The notes beneath the pieces were generated by a model that saw only the letters and a program-made list of their open reading frames with translations, did no database searches and was not told the origin of the DNA. The position numbers were made by a program, and so were the translations under genes. Of a stretch of DNA of 37,261 nucleotides, positions 26,244 through 35,354 are shown piece by piece (the stretch's first letter is position 1; every line of letters starts with the position of its first letter). The stretch is from an uncultured Candidatus Poseidoniales archaeon (GTDB lineage: Archaea; Thermoplasmatota; Poseidoniia; Poseidoniales; Poseidoniaceae). Location: contig CAJJCQ010000023.1 of assembly GCA_905182725.1 (NCBI GenBank), positions 1 through 37,261 on the forward strand, written 5' to 3'.

Positions 26244-28138
26244 CCCTCATGTTCGAGAATCAAATCCTCGGAAGGTGCAGTGAAAATCAATTGCGTTGTG
26301 TCTTCAACGGCGACAATGCCTCGAATACTGTGTTTTTCTTGAAGTTCAACAGTTGGCTGAGCGAGTTTGACACGAGTGTTGGCAAAAGAGAGTAAATGTC
26401 CTGATGAAACATTCCATTCACCTTCTGGCAGCCAGAGGCCGATTGAGCCAAGTTCGGGGTGGTGAACCACAACCAGCGTATCCTGATTCTCATCCACTTC
26501 GGCACGTACAACTCGTAAAGTTGCTGCTTCCGGAATTAATTTACTCGAAGGCTGCCAAATATTCCATGTTTCCTCAAAGGGTTGAGTGTGTTCATTGACG
26601 CGTACTTCGATGGCCTTGATTTTCTTGGCAAATTCCTCTGCGTCTTCAGAGTTTAATTGATTGAGTCCGTCCAAAAGTGTTCGAAGCCCTTCATGTTGCA
26701 GCATGTCGGTTTGTGTCATTGCCGCATTGGCCATCAGTATGTATTCAGAGAGGATCTCGAGTTGCTCTTGGGAATCGGTTTGTAATGCACACTCCATTGC
26801 TTCGTCGAGAACTTCTAAGGCTAATCCAGGTTGATCGATGGCCAACAAGGCTTCACCAAGGTCCAGTAACTGGAGGGTAGCCTGTTTTTTATCTACCAAA
26901 ACAAGTGACTTTGCATCTTGAATATGTTGTTCTGCTTCATCCATCTCACCAAGGAGATGTCGGGAAATTCCCGCACACACAAGATAGGGCAGGCGAGGAG
27001 CAAATATCAATCGGGCTTGCTGGTCAGCGGTCTCAAATAATCGAGCAGAACGTTTCCATTTTTCAGATGCAATAGCAAGAAGACCAAGTTGGTAGACGGC
27101 GTGCATTTCAGCAAATGAATCATCAATAAGCGTGGCTGATTGAAGCGCTCTGGACAAATGCAATCTCGCAGTTTCACGTTTCCCTGACATCTTAGCCATC
27201 AAACCTAAAGCGGTCTCTGTTCGATATAAGTATCCACTCAATGCACTGTTCGCGAGTTCTGCAGAAGATTCATCCAAAGGTGCCAAATTAAGGCCAATTG
27301 ACTCTAAAACTTCACTGAGGAGGAGGAGAGTTTCATCATACGCTTCCCGAAGGTGTTCGGAGGTGTTGGTCGAAGTAAGTCGAGAGAGGTGAGTGTCAAG
27401 CGAAAGGATAGGTCGACAAATCTCCGGAAGAGTACCGAGCATTTTCATGTCTTTTGCTTTAATCTGTTCACCAGCAAGTGTTCGTTGGAGAGCCCGTTTG
27501 AGATTACTTTCAGAGATATCTTCGGAGATTGGCCTCTCTGATTGAGGGCGATCTTCAATCAATGAATCAACCATCCAAGTTAATTTGGCTTGAATATCGT
27601 ATTGGTGTACACGGCTGATTGCATAACGCATTTCAGCAGCTCGTACACGTCGAGAAAGACTTTTCATCCGACCTTTCTTTTTCGAAGGGCTTTGTGAAGA
27701 CAAACGTTGAATGAAAGTGGACGGAGGGCATGTTGTATAACCGAGATTTGCTTTTTCACCGGATGTTGTCATCTTAAAATCATCAGTAACTAAAATCACT
27801 TCTTGACCGTCTCGATGAAGTTGGGATGCGAGAACCATCAATGACAAGTCGACATCTTGAGGTGAAGCCTTTTCACCAATTAATTGGCCGAGGCCTTTGA
27901 TTTGTGCATCATCAATAGCAATGGTCGACAAGAGCGGTTTGAATTCATCCAAAACTTTCGGTCTTTTCGACCACTTTTGAAATCGTACATTACGTATCTC
28001 GTCATGTACACCCGGCGTTACAAAGAGCATCTGATTACTTTTTTTGAGTATCTTTGCAATATCTTTGACAAAAGTATCGGGTGCCATCGAACCAAGATGG
28101 ATGAAACAATTGGAATCAACGACCCAAGTCTGCGTCAT
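26240..28138 (-). CDS. PIN-domain (Nob1-like) protein fused to a long TPR-like helical region and unique C-terminus
   Basis: N-terminal WVVDSNCFIH, VTPGVHDEIRN, SPQDVDLSLMVLASQL, ILVTDDFKM (PIN acidic residues); middle helices with TPR-like repeats (ALQSATLIDDSFAEMHAVYQLGLLAIASEKWKRSARLFETADQQA). Confidence 0.8.
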   Translation of the reverse strand: MTQTWVVDSNCFIHLGSMAPDTFVKDIAKILKKSNQMLFVTPGVHDEIRNVRFQKWSKRPKVLDEFKPLLSTIAIDDAQIKGLGQLIGEKASPQDVDLSLMVLASQLHRDGQEVILVTDDFKMTTSGEKANLGYTTCPPSTFIQRLSSQSPSKKKGRMKSLSRRVRAAEMRYAISRVHQYDIQAKLTWMVDSLIEDRPQSERPISEDISESNLKRALQRTLAGEQIKAKDMKMLGTLPEICRPILSLDTHLSRLTSTNTSEHLREAYDETLLLLSEVLESIGLNLAPLDESSAELANSALSGYLYRTETALGLMAKMSGKRETARLHLSRALQSATLIDDSFAEMHAVYQLGLLAIASEKWKRSARLFETADQQARLIFAPRLPYLVCAGISRHLLGEMDEAEQHIQDAKSLVLVDKKQATLQLLDLGEALLAIDQPGLALEVLDEAMECALQTDSQEQLEILSEYILMANAAMTQTDMLQHEGLRTLLDGLNQLNSEDAEEFAKKIKAIEVRVNEHTQPFEETWNIWQPSSKLIPEAATLRVVRAEVDENQDTLVVVHHPELGSIGLWLPEGEWNVSSGHLLSFANTRVKLAQPTVELQEKHSIRGIVAVEDTTQLIFTAPSEDLILEHEG

Positions 28139-28172
28139 ACTATCGCCAGCATGTCGAGGGTCATAGGGTTCA

Positions 28173-28562
28173 CTATGAATTCAAACCCGGAAACACACAG
28201 GTTGCAGGCCGCGTGAAGAACCGATGACGATATCGAGCGACAATTCGGTATGCGACATCACGAAGTGGCAAAGGAATCAACCAGAGGAATGGATACCACA
28301 TTGAATAATACCATTTCAAGTAAAGAAGGCACCGAATACCTGCACCTGAGCGCATGTATGGTTTACCATCACGAATGAGATAAACACTATCTGCATTCTG
28401 AAAATTTTCTGGAAAAGTCGAAATGAGTTCTTGGCCTTCTTTGCTTTCGATGGCAATGAATTGTATCGAATTTGGTTGTTTGAGTCGAGGACTGAGAAAC
28501 ACTGCCGTATGGGTACAGAGCCCACAATCACCATCCATCAAAACAGTATCTTTCTTGATCAT
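28173..28562 (-). CDS. DCC-family (DUF393, YuxK-like) thiol-disulfide oxidoreductase-like protein (ORF opens at 28592)
   Basis: LMDGDCGLCTHTAVFL (DxxCxxC), SVYLIRDGKPYMRSGAGIRCLLYLKW, IPLPLRDVAYRIVARYRHRFF. Confidence 0.88.
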   Translation of the reverse strand: MIKKDTVLMDGDCGLCTHTAVFLSPRLKQPNSIQFIAIESKEGQELISTFPENFQNADSVYLIRDGKPYMRSGAGIRCLLYLKWYYSMWYPFLWLIPLPLRDVAYRIVARYRHRFFTRPATCVFPGLNS

Positions 28563-29359
28563 TCCTTCACCTCTATTGGCTCCACATTCCATGTCCGTAC
28601 TTTGACACCCGAACTCATGTGCATGTGTTCAGGATGAAGTGGGCGATCAATACCAAGGTTGTAAGATTCCAACAAGGAATTGGTTTTCATTTCCACCTGT
28701 GCAACACTATAGTTCCAAGGTTGATGATGAGTATATGCACGATGCAGTACGCCCTTATGCCATGTATACAGACTGTAACGCTCAAACAGAAAATATTCGA
28801 GTGAATCTTGTACTGCATGTTCGATTGGACCTGAACTCTTAGCCGTACCAATCAAGGATTCACCACCATTTTTACGTTCAGAGGACCATGAATAGTGTCC
28901 ATCTTGTTCTACTTTGACTTTGGCTTTTGCATAACGATAAGGAAGGCCATAGGAACGGGGAGCATGGAAACACGTCACTCGACTTTGTGCATCAAGAGTG
29001 AGAAACAAAATCCCAGGAACTCCATCTTTCGTGACATATGTACGGATATTGAATTCACCAAACGTCGAGATGAATGGGAGCCAAGGTAGGCCTCTTGGAC
29101 GAACTTTTTCCATAATGAATGGAATGACACCGATGTAGGCATCCCCATTATGGAAGTCGATTTCTAATCCTTCAGGGATATAGGGCTCTAACAAGGCAGC
29201 ATCAACTTTCCAATGCATGAAAGTTAAATGAATCCAATTCTGATGCAGAACACACTTACGTTCGGGCATTGCAAACGGAATATGGCTACAATCCAAGTTG
29301 TGGGTCGCTGCCATGGTTCTTGCAACAACCGTATTGATTTCAATACATCCTCTAAACAT
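28559..29359 (-). CDS. DUF2071 (YqjF-like) family protein (ORF opens at 29392)
   Basis: NWIHLTFMHWKVDAALLEPYIPEGLEIDFHNGDAYIGVIPFIMEKVRPRGLPWLPFISTFGEFNIRTYV, SYGLPYRYAKAKV, VRTWNVEPIE. Confidence 0.85.
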   Translation of the reverse strand: MFRGCIEINTVVARTMAATHNLDCSHIPFAMPERKCVLHQNWIHLTFMHWKVDAALLEPYIPEGLEIDFHNGDAYIGVIPFIMEKVRPRGLPWLPFISTFGEFNIRTYVTKDGVPGILFLTLDAQSRVTCFHAPRSYGLPYRYAKAKVKVEQDGHYSWSSERKNGGESLIGTAKSSGPIEHAVQDSLEYFLFERYSLYTWHKGVLHRAYTHHQPWNYSVAQVEMKTNSLLESYNLGIDRPLHPEHMHMSSGVKVRTWNVEPIEVKE

Positions 29360-29834
29360 TGGTTGGTTCGACCGGTTCAGAGTTCGAAGCAATTGATTCT
29401 AAATCCTTCACTGACCATGTCGAAAGTATTCCAATCAAGAATCCAAGTGGGCCCATCATTGTACACAAGATGAGAACTGGAGTTGAAACATACATGGGCC
29501 GGCCAGCAGCCAACATTCGAAGCCAAACATATCGCCCAACAAACAAATCAAGTGCAAGCAAATGGAGCCATCCCAAGATGATTATTTCGTCTTTTGCAAA
29601 CATTTCAACCACTATTTCTGGGGTTGGCATTTGGCTTGCAAATGTAAAAAGAACCTCTGGAGCATGTGGAAGAGCCAGAATCGCATATGGAATGAGAAGA
29701 GGCAGTATTGACCAACGAATATCCCCCACAAATCGTTTGGTAAGTTCATGCTTCGGCATGAACCACATCAAAGACCAAAACGGTAAAATCAACACGGAAG
29801 AAACCCAAAACATGGCTACAGCGAGAGTATTCAT
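29352..29834 (-). CDS. ABA4-like (DUF4281) membrane protein
   Basis: Multi-TM protein with WSLMWFMPKHELTKRFV, GWLHLLALDLFVGRYVWLRML, MGPLGFLIGIL: ABA4-like pattern. Confidence 0.75.
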   Translation of the reverse strand: MNTLAVAMFWVSSVLILPFWSLMWFMPKHELTKRFVGDIRWSILPLLIPYAILALPHAPEVLFTFASQMPTPEIVVEMFAKDEIIILGWLHLLALDLFVGRYVWLRMLAAGRPMYVSTPVLILCTMMGPLGFLIGILSTWSVKDLESIASNSEPVEPTNV

Positions 29835-32611
29835 TCTTCAGCCTCCATGTGAGTTAATCTAAACCTTTCCGCATCATGTTTGAGGAATGGGGTATAGAAG
29901 GCGGGAAGGAGAATTAAACTCGAAAGCAATGCCAACGTAATAGCAACCACGAAGGCTTGTCCGAACAGTCGCAGTGGAAGCAATGCCGACAAATTGAGAA
30001 CTGAAAATCCACCTGCTGTAGTGAGAGCTGCAGCAAACATAGCACGACCCGTTGTAGCAGATGCATTGGTTACCCACATCTCTTGAGATGCCAGAGGGTT
30101 ATGCTCAACCTCTTCTTCAAGACGTACTGAAAAGTGAACTGCATAATCAACACCGAGCCCCAATGACAAGGCACCTATAGTGACTGTTTGGGCGTTGATT
30201 TGATACCCAGTGAAGCCCATAATTCCGTACACCCAGCCGACAACCATCATCAATGGAATCCAGGAGACAAAACCTCTTGCGAGCCCTTGTTTGAAGTTTT
30301 TCTGACGAGTCGTGTGGATTCCCACGAGCATGCCCAAAATTACGAATGCGACGACAGAAGTGGAAATGACGGCTGATTCCGCCACATTTGCACTGGTTTG
30401 AGCAACAATAAGGCTACGACCACCTATACGAAGAGTAGCATCGTCATCCAAAGAATCCTCAGTGTTCTGTAATGCAAGAATCAAGCGGTCGTAAAGGTCG
30501 ATGGTTGCTTGCCAATCCAGCGTCTCTGCTTGGAACGAGAGGACGGTTTGTTGACCGTTTGATGACAAGACAGCCGAGGTTAACTGGCGACCTGTCGAGT
30601 TTTCGAGAAGATAGTCAGAAAGTGCTTGATAAGAGGCAGGGGTTGATGCATCCAAATCAGTCATGAGTGCATTCAGTACTGGGTCGCGCCCTTGGGCTTC
30701 AGCAAGTAAATTCCACAAACCATTTGGAACACCATTGACATCTTCACTTTGCAAGAGCATCGCTTCAGCAGCATTCCAAGTCATCCTACCTTCATGAGAG
30801 ATGATCTCGGTATCGACGACCAAATACAACGGTGAACGACTGCTTTGGAAGTCATCTGAAAGCATCAAGAAATCTCCGACTACGGGAATATCCTGGTCTA
30901 ATTGATCACGCTGATCAAAACCAACTTCCAATTGTTGGAAGCCAAAGTACATCGGCGTTAACAACAACAGCGCAATCACACCAACCTTCACTGGCTGAGT
31001 TGACAATCGGCCAATAGCAGATGAGATACGGCCAATAGAGAGATTACTTGCTTTCGAGAGTGCGAGACGTTTCGGTGGGAACATCAACATCAACGCCGGT
31101 AAAGCCGTGATACTCAGTAAGTAAACGACAAACAATCCAATAGCGATGACCGTTCCAAAGACTTGTAAAAAGGAAAGGGCTGAGAACCTGAATGAAAGAA
31201 AACCGACCATATCCGTGAAGATAGCAATGACCAAAGCAATGGATGTCAATACCGTTCCCCTCGATACCGCGATTTTTCGTGCTTCATGAGAGAAGTCCTT
31301 GAGTGTCTTTCTTTCTATAGAATCTTGGCTGTCGAGATTTTGCATCTCTTCTCGTATCCTCAGCACCACGTGAAGGCCATAATCGACCCCGATGGCAAGC
31401 AATAAGACTGGAATTGAATTCATGGCCGCATTGAAGACCATATTGACTCCCATGAATTGCAACCAGCCTGCTACACCGTAGGTAGCAGCGATGGAAATGA
31501 TCGTTAGAAAGGTGACGTAGGCTGTATCACGGACACTTCGGAAATTCAACCAAAGAATTCCAGCGAGAAGCAACATTGCAGCACTGGTAAGCATGCCGAT
31601 TTCTTTACCGAGATTACCATTTGCCCCTATTGCAAGCTGTGAGAATGAAAAGGTACGTACTTGTTCATTTCCTGTTGTGTTCGTCATGTTTCCAAGCATG
31701 GTTGATGACCAAGCATCAATATCAGTTTGAACATCATCCAGAACGTCATGGCCATAGTCAGAAGGTTCACTGCTGATGACTAATGTCGTTAGAATTGGCC
31801 CTGATAGATTCCATGGGTCATTCCGGTTCTCCACCGGCATGCAACTCAAGATTGCTTCACGATAGTCAATATTTTGAAGAACGGTAAGAGGAATTAGCTG
31901 GCTATTCAAAGGCCCTGTAATAGCCATTATTTGACCAACTTCACCAGCATCTCTACCGGCAGTTAGCGCTTCAAGTTGCCCGAGTAAAGAACCCAATCGT
32001 GACGAGAGGTTTTGACCCGAATCCATTCGAGCCAGCCATTCGCTTGGCTCATCAGGCGACCATGCCCTTAGATCGGCAGGTGTTACCGCAGAAACCTCTG
32101 GGATTGAAGATGCTGCTGTTGAGACATTGTTCAAAGCAACCTGTAATTGAGAAGAGTTTGCTGTCAGAACACCGCTAAGTGCCGTTTGAACCTCGTCAAT
32201 CCATCCAGCTTGTGCTTCATCTTGCCAAAGTGTCCACTGAATGGCAGAACTTGCCATACCACTGTGTGCTTGAGTTCCAAATAAGGGGTAATGGTGGGGT
32301 TTGAAGTCTTCATTCTCCAGCATCATGGCTTCAATTTCTGCAAGTTCTTCCCAAGTTGTATTTTGGAGTAAATCGCCTTGCTCAACATCTTTGATGGTTC
32401 GAACAAAATCAACTGAGGCTTGATATTCAGATTCCAGTTGATTCAAGAGTTGCACATTCTCATCGTCAGGGAAAAAACCATCTTCACTGTTATCAAATTG
32501 AAGATGCATTGCTCCGGATGAAAAGCAGACGACAATCATCATGATGACTGCAAATGCCCGTTTCGGATATTCAACACTGGTTTGACTCATCCACGTAAAG
32601 GGATTTTTCAT
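29831..32611 (-). CDS. RND/MMPL superfamily exporter (ORF opens at 32662; start trimmed to ATG 32611)
   Basis: Two repeated SSD-like blocks (IPVLLLAIGVDYGLHVVLRIREEM; IGALSLGLGVDYAVHFSVRLEEEV) within multiple TM segments, large extracytoplasmic loops. Confidence 0.9.
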   Translation of the reverse strand: MKNPFTWMSQTSVEYPKRAFAVIMMIVVCFSSGAMHLQFDNSEDGFFPDDENVQLLNQLESEYQASVDFVRTIKDVEQGDLLQNTTWEELAEIEAMMLENEDFKPHHYPLFGTQAHSGMASSAIQWTLWQDEAQAGWIDEVQTALSGVLTANSSQLQVALNNVSTAASSIPEVSAVTPADLRAWSPDEPSEWLARMDSGQNLSSRLGSLLGQLEALTAGRDAGEVGQIMAITGPLNSQLIPLTVLQNIDYREAILSCMPVENRNDPWNLSGPILTTLVISSEPSDYGHDVLDDVQTDIDAWSSTMLGNMTNTTGNEQVRTFSFSQLAIGANGNLGKEIGMLTSAAMLLLAGILWLNFRSVRDTAYVTFLTIISIAATYGVAGWLQFMGVNMVFNAAMNSIPVLLLAIGVDYGLHVVLRIREEMQNLDSQDSIERKTLKDFSHEARKIAVSRGTVLTSIALVIAIFTDMVGFLSFRFSALSFLQVFGTVIAIGLFVVYLLSITALPALMLMFPPKRLALSKASNLSIGRISSAIGRLSTQPVKVGVIALLLLTPMYFGFQQLEVGFDQRDQLDQDIPVVGDFLMLSDDFQSSRSPLYLVVDTEIISHEGRMTWNAAEAMLLQSEDVNGVPNGLWNLLAEAQGRDPVLNALMTDLDASTPASYQALSDYLLENSTGRQLTSAVLSSNGQQTVLSFQAETLDWQATIDLYDRLILALQNTEDSLDDDATLRIGGRSLIVAQTSANVAESAVISTSVVAFVILGMLVGIHTTRQKNFKQGLARGFVSWIPLMMVVGWVYGIMGFTGYQINAQTVTIGALSLGLGVDYAVHFSVRLEEEVEHNPLASQEMWVTNASATTGRAMFAAALTTAGGFSVLNLSALLPLRLFGQAFVVAITLALLSSLILLPAFYTPFLKHDAERFRLTHMEAEE

Positions 32612-32632
32612 AAACCGTGCTGCGAGAATCAG

Positions 32633-32640
32633 TTTATATA
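32633..32640 (-). promoter_or_regulatory. TATA box (TATATAAA on minus strand) for the RND-ABA4-DUF2071-DCC operon
   Basis: Minus strand reads CACGAATATATAAACTGATTCTCGCAGCACGGTTTATGAAAAATCC; box centre is about 25 nt upstream of ATG at 32611. Confidence 0.65.
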
Positions 32641-32688
32641 TTCGTGTTTGAAGATTCTTCAACGAAGTTCTTTAGAAGAGAAAGTACT

Positions 32689-33909
32689 TCACAGCGATTC
32701 AATGATGATAGCAATACCTTGACCGCCACCGATACATGCAGTTGCAACGCCATACCTTCCACCACAGCGCTTCAATTCATAGGCCAGAGTGAGAACCAAA
32801 CGGGTACCTGTTGCAGCGAGTGGATGGCCAAGACCAACAGCACCGCCGTTGACGTTGACTTTCTCGACATCGATTGCAAGGTCCTTGATACAAGCAACTG
32901 CTTGACCAGCGAAAGCTTCGTTGATTTCCCAGCGGTCAATATCGTCTGTTGTTAGCCCTGCCTTTTCTAAGGCCTTACGAGATGAAGGAACAGGCCCGTA
33001 GGCCATGATGGCAGGTTCAAGTCCTACGATACCCCATGAGACGATTCGAGCCAATGGAGCATCACCATCGGCTTCTGCTTGAGATGCGGATTTAATGACA
33101 ACAGCAGCTGCACCATCGACAACGCCTGAGGCGTTCCCTGCAGTAACAAAGGAATTGGGCCCGAAAGCCGTAGGGAGCTTTGCCAAAGATTCTGCAGTTG
33201 TACCCGTAACCACGTGATCTTCGTCTTTGTGCGTCACAACTGTATCTCCTCGTCGACCCTTGATAGTGACTTGAACAATTTCTTGTTCAAATACATCGTT
33301 TTCTATTGAAGCCGTTGTTCGAGCATGCGAGCGTGCAGCATATGCATCAATCTCTTCACGAGTGATTCCTTTCCGGTTACATAACTCATCTGAAGTTTGA
33401 GCCATAAACAAGCCACAGGTCATGTCTTGAAGATTCGTCATCATGTAATCTTCGACTTGAGGTGAACGACCGAGTCTCCAACCTTCACGGCCACCACGCA
33501 TAACGTGAGGCGCTTGACTGAGGTTTTCCATTCCACCTGAAACGACGGTTGCAGCTTCTCCGAGCATAATCATTTGCGCTCCAGTGATAATCGATTGAAC
33601 CCCTGACCCACAGATCCGAGAGAGTGTGAGCATTGGTACTTCTTGAGGGATGCCGCCTTTGAGACCTGCATGGCGTGAACCATAGATCGATTGAGAACAT
33701 GTCTGTAAAGCATAGCCCATGACAACATGGTCTACGGATGAAGGGTCAGTGCCAGTCTTTTCAAGAGCGCCTTTGATGGCCAAACCACCAAGGTCTTGAG
33801 CAGTCATTGACTTCAACAATCCACCTTGTTTCCCATCGCCACGCTTTCCGCCAACCCATTCACAAAAAGGTGTTCTTGCTCCGCCAACAATGACTACATC
33901 ATCTGCCAT
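32689..33909 (-). CDS. Acetyl-CoA acetyltransferase / thiolase
   Basis: VGGARTPFCEW, SRICGSGVQSIITGAQMI, GGMENLSQAPHV, VNVNGGAVGLGHPLAATGTRLVLTLAYEL, ATACIGGGQGIA. Confidence 0.95.
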   Translation of the reverse strand: MADDVVIVGGARTPFCEWVGGKRGDGKQGGLLKSMTAQDLGGLAIKGALEKTGTDPSSVDHVVMGYALQTCSQSIYGSRHAGLKGGIPQEVPMLTLSRICGSGVQSIITGAQMIMLGEAATVVSGGMENLSQAPHVMRGGREGWRLGRSPQVEDYMMTNLQDMTCGLFMAQTSDELCNRKGITREEIDAYAARSHARTTASIENDVFEQEIVQVTIKGRRGDTVVTHKDEDHVVTGTTAESLAKLPTAFGPNSFVTAGNASGVVDGAAAVVIKSASQAEADGDAPLARIVSWGIVGLEPAIMAYGPVPSSRKALEKAGLTTDDIDRWEINEAFAGQAVACIKDLAIDVEKVNVNGGAVGLGHPLAATGTRLVLTLAYELKRCGGRYGVATACIGGGQGIAIIIESL

Positions 33910-33939
33910 GCTACTTCGAAAGCGTAACGATTGATAACT

Positions 33940-35313
33940 TCATACTATTCCGAGGATGAAAAACAAGCCGAGATAGAAAACCGGCAAATAGAGAGTTTCC
34001 ATCATTGAGTATGAATAGGCAAGAATACTGTATTCAGTGCCTTGAATCATTATCAATTCTTGACCGGGTGGATCGACATTACCGATTACTTTCAGAATTG
34101 AATTTCCAAGCAGACCATCAAGGTCTTCATCGGCGAGTTCAGCCTTCGTACGAGATGCTACTTCTCCATGGATGTACACAGGGTCGCCCAATCTCAATCC
34201 GTAAAGTGTCCAGCGTGCCGTGCCTATATTCCATACATTGAGTGGCACTTGATAGTGGATACGTTCAAACATCGAAGGTTCGACGCGAATTCCACCGCTC
34301 CCATCGTGTAGAATGAAAGGCACTCCACCACTTTGTCGAGCAGATTCATGCGTATGCGATTCGACAATATTGAATAGTTTCTGATATATTGAATCAAACA
34401 ATTTGAACAATTTTCCAAGAACATAAAAGAAAAGGTTTTGTTGAGCCCATTTGGGAATATCTCCCTGTGCTGGAAAATCTTCGCGTACCCATTCATAACA
34501 AACAATATTTTCACATGTCATTGCAGGATTGTCATCAACAAATATTTTCAAAGCACCGTGTGGACCTGGCCGTGCTTGCCCAATCAATTCGGCTTCTCCA
34601 ACTGCAACAGAACGAACAAGAGAAGTTGCCATGTCCACCATTTGCATGTTGGCAATGGATTTAGATAACGAGGTAATGAAGTAAATGACAAAATACAAGA
34701 AAGCAATTATGAGACAAATTCCAAAAAATATACCTAATCCTTGACTCGATGTGAATTCAATTAAGAATGCGAAAAGAGAGATAAAAGTATCAAAGTGATA
34801 TTTGAGAATCGACACAGCACCCCAAAATTGGAGCATAATCAACCCGAGTGTGAAATACACTGCTCGAAGCGTAAAAAGTGCCGGTCTTGGTGCTCCAACC
34901 ATGAACGGGTGCTCAAAAAGTATAGAACTATCCGGATCGGGAAGATAGGGTTTTTTCCAGTTCCAAACGTATTTACCCGGGGTTGGGAAATGCCATTCAC
35001 CTGCATTGTTTTTCAAGCCATCTAAACTTTCAGGAAGCCAGAACTTTTCAAAACTGAAGCCTCTTTCTTCGGCATACTTACGAAGATATTCTTGATTACC
35101 GGCTTTCGTTTTGAACTCTTCAAGTTCTTGGGCAAATGGGTGAGGTGTATTCAAAAAGAGAAGCATAAGGCCGAAAAAGCCCCAGAACGGGCTGTAAAAG
35201 AAGCCGAAAACAAAGAGCAATGCCCCAAGAGACCACCCAATCCACATCTCCTGATTATACGGAAGACTGAGGTTAAAAAAACCACCATCTAACTCTGGTG
35301 CTTTGCCATCCAT
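33940..35313 (-). CDS. Membrane protein with GIDE/MULAN-like domain, paralogue 1 (ORF opens at 35358)
   Basis: TSLVRSVAVGEAELIGQARPG...VPFILHDGSGGIRVEP...LRLGDPVYIHGEV resembles the GIDE domain; flanking TM segments; co-linear similarity to the next gene. Confidence 0.7.
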   Translation of the reverse strand: MDGKAPELDGGFFNLSLPYNQEMWIGWSLGALLFVFGFFYSPFWGFFGLMLLFLNTPHPFAQELEEFKTKAGNQEYLRKYAEERGFSFEKFWLPESLDGLKNNAGEWHFPTPGKYVWNWKKPYLPDPDSSILFEHPFMVGAPRPALFTLRAVYFTLGLIMLQFWGAVSILKYHFDTFISLFAFLIEFTSSQGLGIFFGICLIIAFLYFVIYFITSLSKSIANMQMVDMATSLVRSVAVGEAELIGQARPGPHGALKIFVDDNPAMTCENIVCYEWVREDFPAQGDIPKWAQQNLFFYVLGKLFKLFDSIYQKLFNIVESHTHESARQSGGVPFILHDGSGGIRVEPSMFERIHYQVPLNVWNIGTARWTLYGLRLGDPVYIHGEVASRTKAELADEDLDGLLGNSILKVIGNVDPPGQELIMIQGTEYSILAYSYSMMETLYLPVFYLGLFFILGIV

Positions 35314-35354
35314 AGCAAATGCTTCCCTATACAGGTCTTGAACTATGTGGTGAT

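Noticed and set aside
26240-28138. PIN-TPR gene as a VapC-type toxin-antitoxin locus
   Set aside because: Protein is far larger than VapC and no small antitoxin ORF precedes or overlaps it.
29359-29862. 167-aa plus-strand ORF opposite the ABA4-like gene
   Set aside because: The minus-strand ABA4-like frame has coherent TM segments and is overlapped 4 nt with the RND gene, fitting an operon; the plus ORF has no motif.
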